From: Deltaproteobacteria bacterium
GTDB lineage: Bacteria > Desulfobacterota_B > Binatia > UBA9968
NCBI GenBank assembly: GCA_005879255.1
Contig: VBKY01000358.1
Coordinates: 1 to 6,443 of the forward strand
DNA length: 6,443 nt
Reading direction: 5' to 3'
The notes below the pieces were generated by a model. It saw only the letters and a list, made by a program, of their open reading frames with translations. It ran no database searches and had not been told where the DNA came from. This document shows, piece by piece, positions 5,936 through 6,443 of this stretch; position 1 is the stretch's first letter, and every line of letters starts with the position of its first letter. A program made the translations under genes and the position numbers.

Positions 5936-6443
5936 AGAACGACAGAGAAACGTTCGCCGGCTCGCGAGTGACATTCTGGCCAAAGTCGATACCCGAAAAG
6001 CCTATGCTGACATTCTTCTCGACCAAGCATTAAAGAACGCGACACTCAATGAACGCGATCGCGCTCTGCTGACGGAGCTTACCTACGGCGCGCTTCGCTG
6101 GCGCGGCAATATCGACGCGCAGTTGAGTCGATACCTGCGCCAGCCATTGGCCAAAACGGATCCGCTGATTAGGAATCTCCTGCGCGTCAGCGTTTATCAA
6201 TTACGCTTTCTCGATAAAATCCCCGACTACGCCGCTGTGAACGAAGCCGTCGAACTGGCGAGGAATCATAGCGGCGGCAAATCAGCAGGATTCGTCAACG
6301 CCGTTCTGCGAAACTTTCTTCGCGATAAGGATCGCATCATCGGGCTTGCACCGAAGGACGAATCAGTGGCTGGGCTCGCCGTTACTTACTCACATCCCGA
6401 ATGGTTGGTGAAAAGATGGATCGACGAGTTCGGTGCGGAAGCG
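5919..6443 (+). CDS. rsmB: 16S rRNA m5C967 methyltransferase RsmB (partial, C-terminus beyond right edge)
   Basis: An open frame of 175 codons starts at GTG 5919, inside the end of fmt (17-nt overlap), and runs off the window. Upstream GAGG (5905-5908), with a further GAGGGG at 5898, gives a good ribosome binding site about 10 nt from the GTG; no ATG fits the conserved N-terminus. The protein begins with the NusB-like RNA-binding domain typical of RsmB/Sun: RRLASDILAKV, AYADILLDQAL, ERDRALLTELTYGALRW, LLRVSVYQLRFLDKIPDYAAVNEAVELA and GFVNAVLRNFLR. It then reaches the linker motif SHPEWLVKRWI that precedes the SAM-dependent methyltransferase domain. That catalytic domain, with its two cysteines, is outside the window, so activity cannot be judged. 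Following fmt is the classic arrangement (def-fmt-rsmB in E. coli). NusB is excluded by the SHPEWL continuation. Confidence 0.93.
   Translation, partial: MVASVEERQRNVRRLASDILAKVDTRKAYADILLDQALKNATLNERDRALLTELTYGALRWRGNIDAQLSRYLRQPLAKTDPLIRNLLRVSVYQLRFLDKIPDYAAVNEAVELARNHSGGKSAGFVNAVLRNFLRDKDRIIGLAPKDESVAGLAVTYSHPEWLVKRWIDEFGAEA

Noticed and set aside
5567..5983. 138-codon minus-strand open frame opposite the fmt/rsmB junction
   Set aside because: Both plus-strand genes here have strong family motifs; the antisense protein has no plausible domain.

Overview
The window is a stretch of ordinary bacterial chromosome, with two divergent operons separated by an AT-rich control region of about 330 bp. 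The gene content (pilM-pilN beside priA-def-fmt-rsmB) and protein style (for example HYSLLPKYRG in Fmt and MIRINLLP in PilN) suggest a Gram-negative, deltaproteobacteria-like organism such as Desulfobacterota, Binatota or a neighbouring phylum. That placement is a judgement from sequence style, not from a search. Base composition is moderate, with GC-rich coding DNA and a clearly AT-rich intergenic core. I see no mobile element, CRISPR array, tRNA or rRNA.

Minus strand (about 1-1764): a small XRE-type helix-turn-helix gene is followed after 3 nt by pilM. The pilM stop overlaps the pilN start (ATGA), and pilN runs off the left edge. PilM (cytoplasmic, actin-like) and PilN (inner membrane) form part of the alignment platform of the type IV pilus; pilO, pilP and pilQ would be expected beyond the left edge. 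The HTH gene at the head of the operon is the least routine element.

Intergenic region (1765-2095): on the minus strand there is a good sigma-54 promoter match (GG-N10-GC) at 1900-1916. Closer to the HTH gene is a weaker sigma-70-like pair whose -10 overlaps a 15-bp dyad. A set of AATT tracts at roughly helical spacing lies between them. Two further dyads lie about 100-150 bp upstream of the predicted sigma-54 start, on the priA side.

Plus strand (2096-6443): priA (replication-restart helicase), def (peptide deformylase), fmt (Met-tRNA formyltransferase) and rsmB (16S rRNA m5C methyltransferase, cut by the right edge). Fmt formylates initiator Met-tRNA, Def removes the formyl group from the new protein, and RsmB modifies the small-subunit rRNA, so the cluster after priA serves translation initiation. 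A perfect TATAAT lies in the def-fmt gap, and rsmB starts with GTG inside the end of fmt.

I found no convincing undescribed system. The best lead is the possible sigma-54 and XRE control of the pilus operon.
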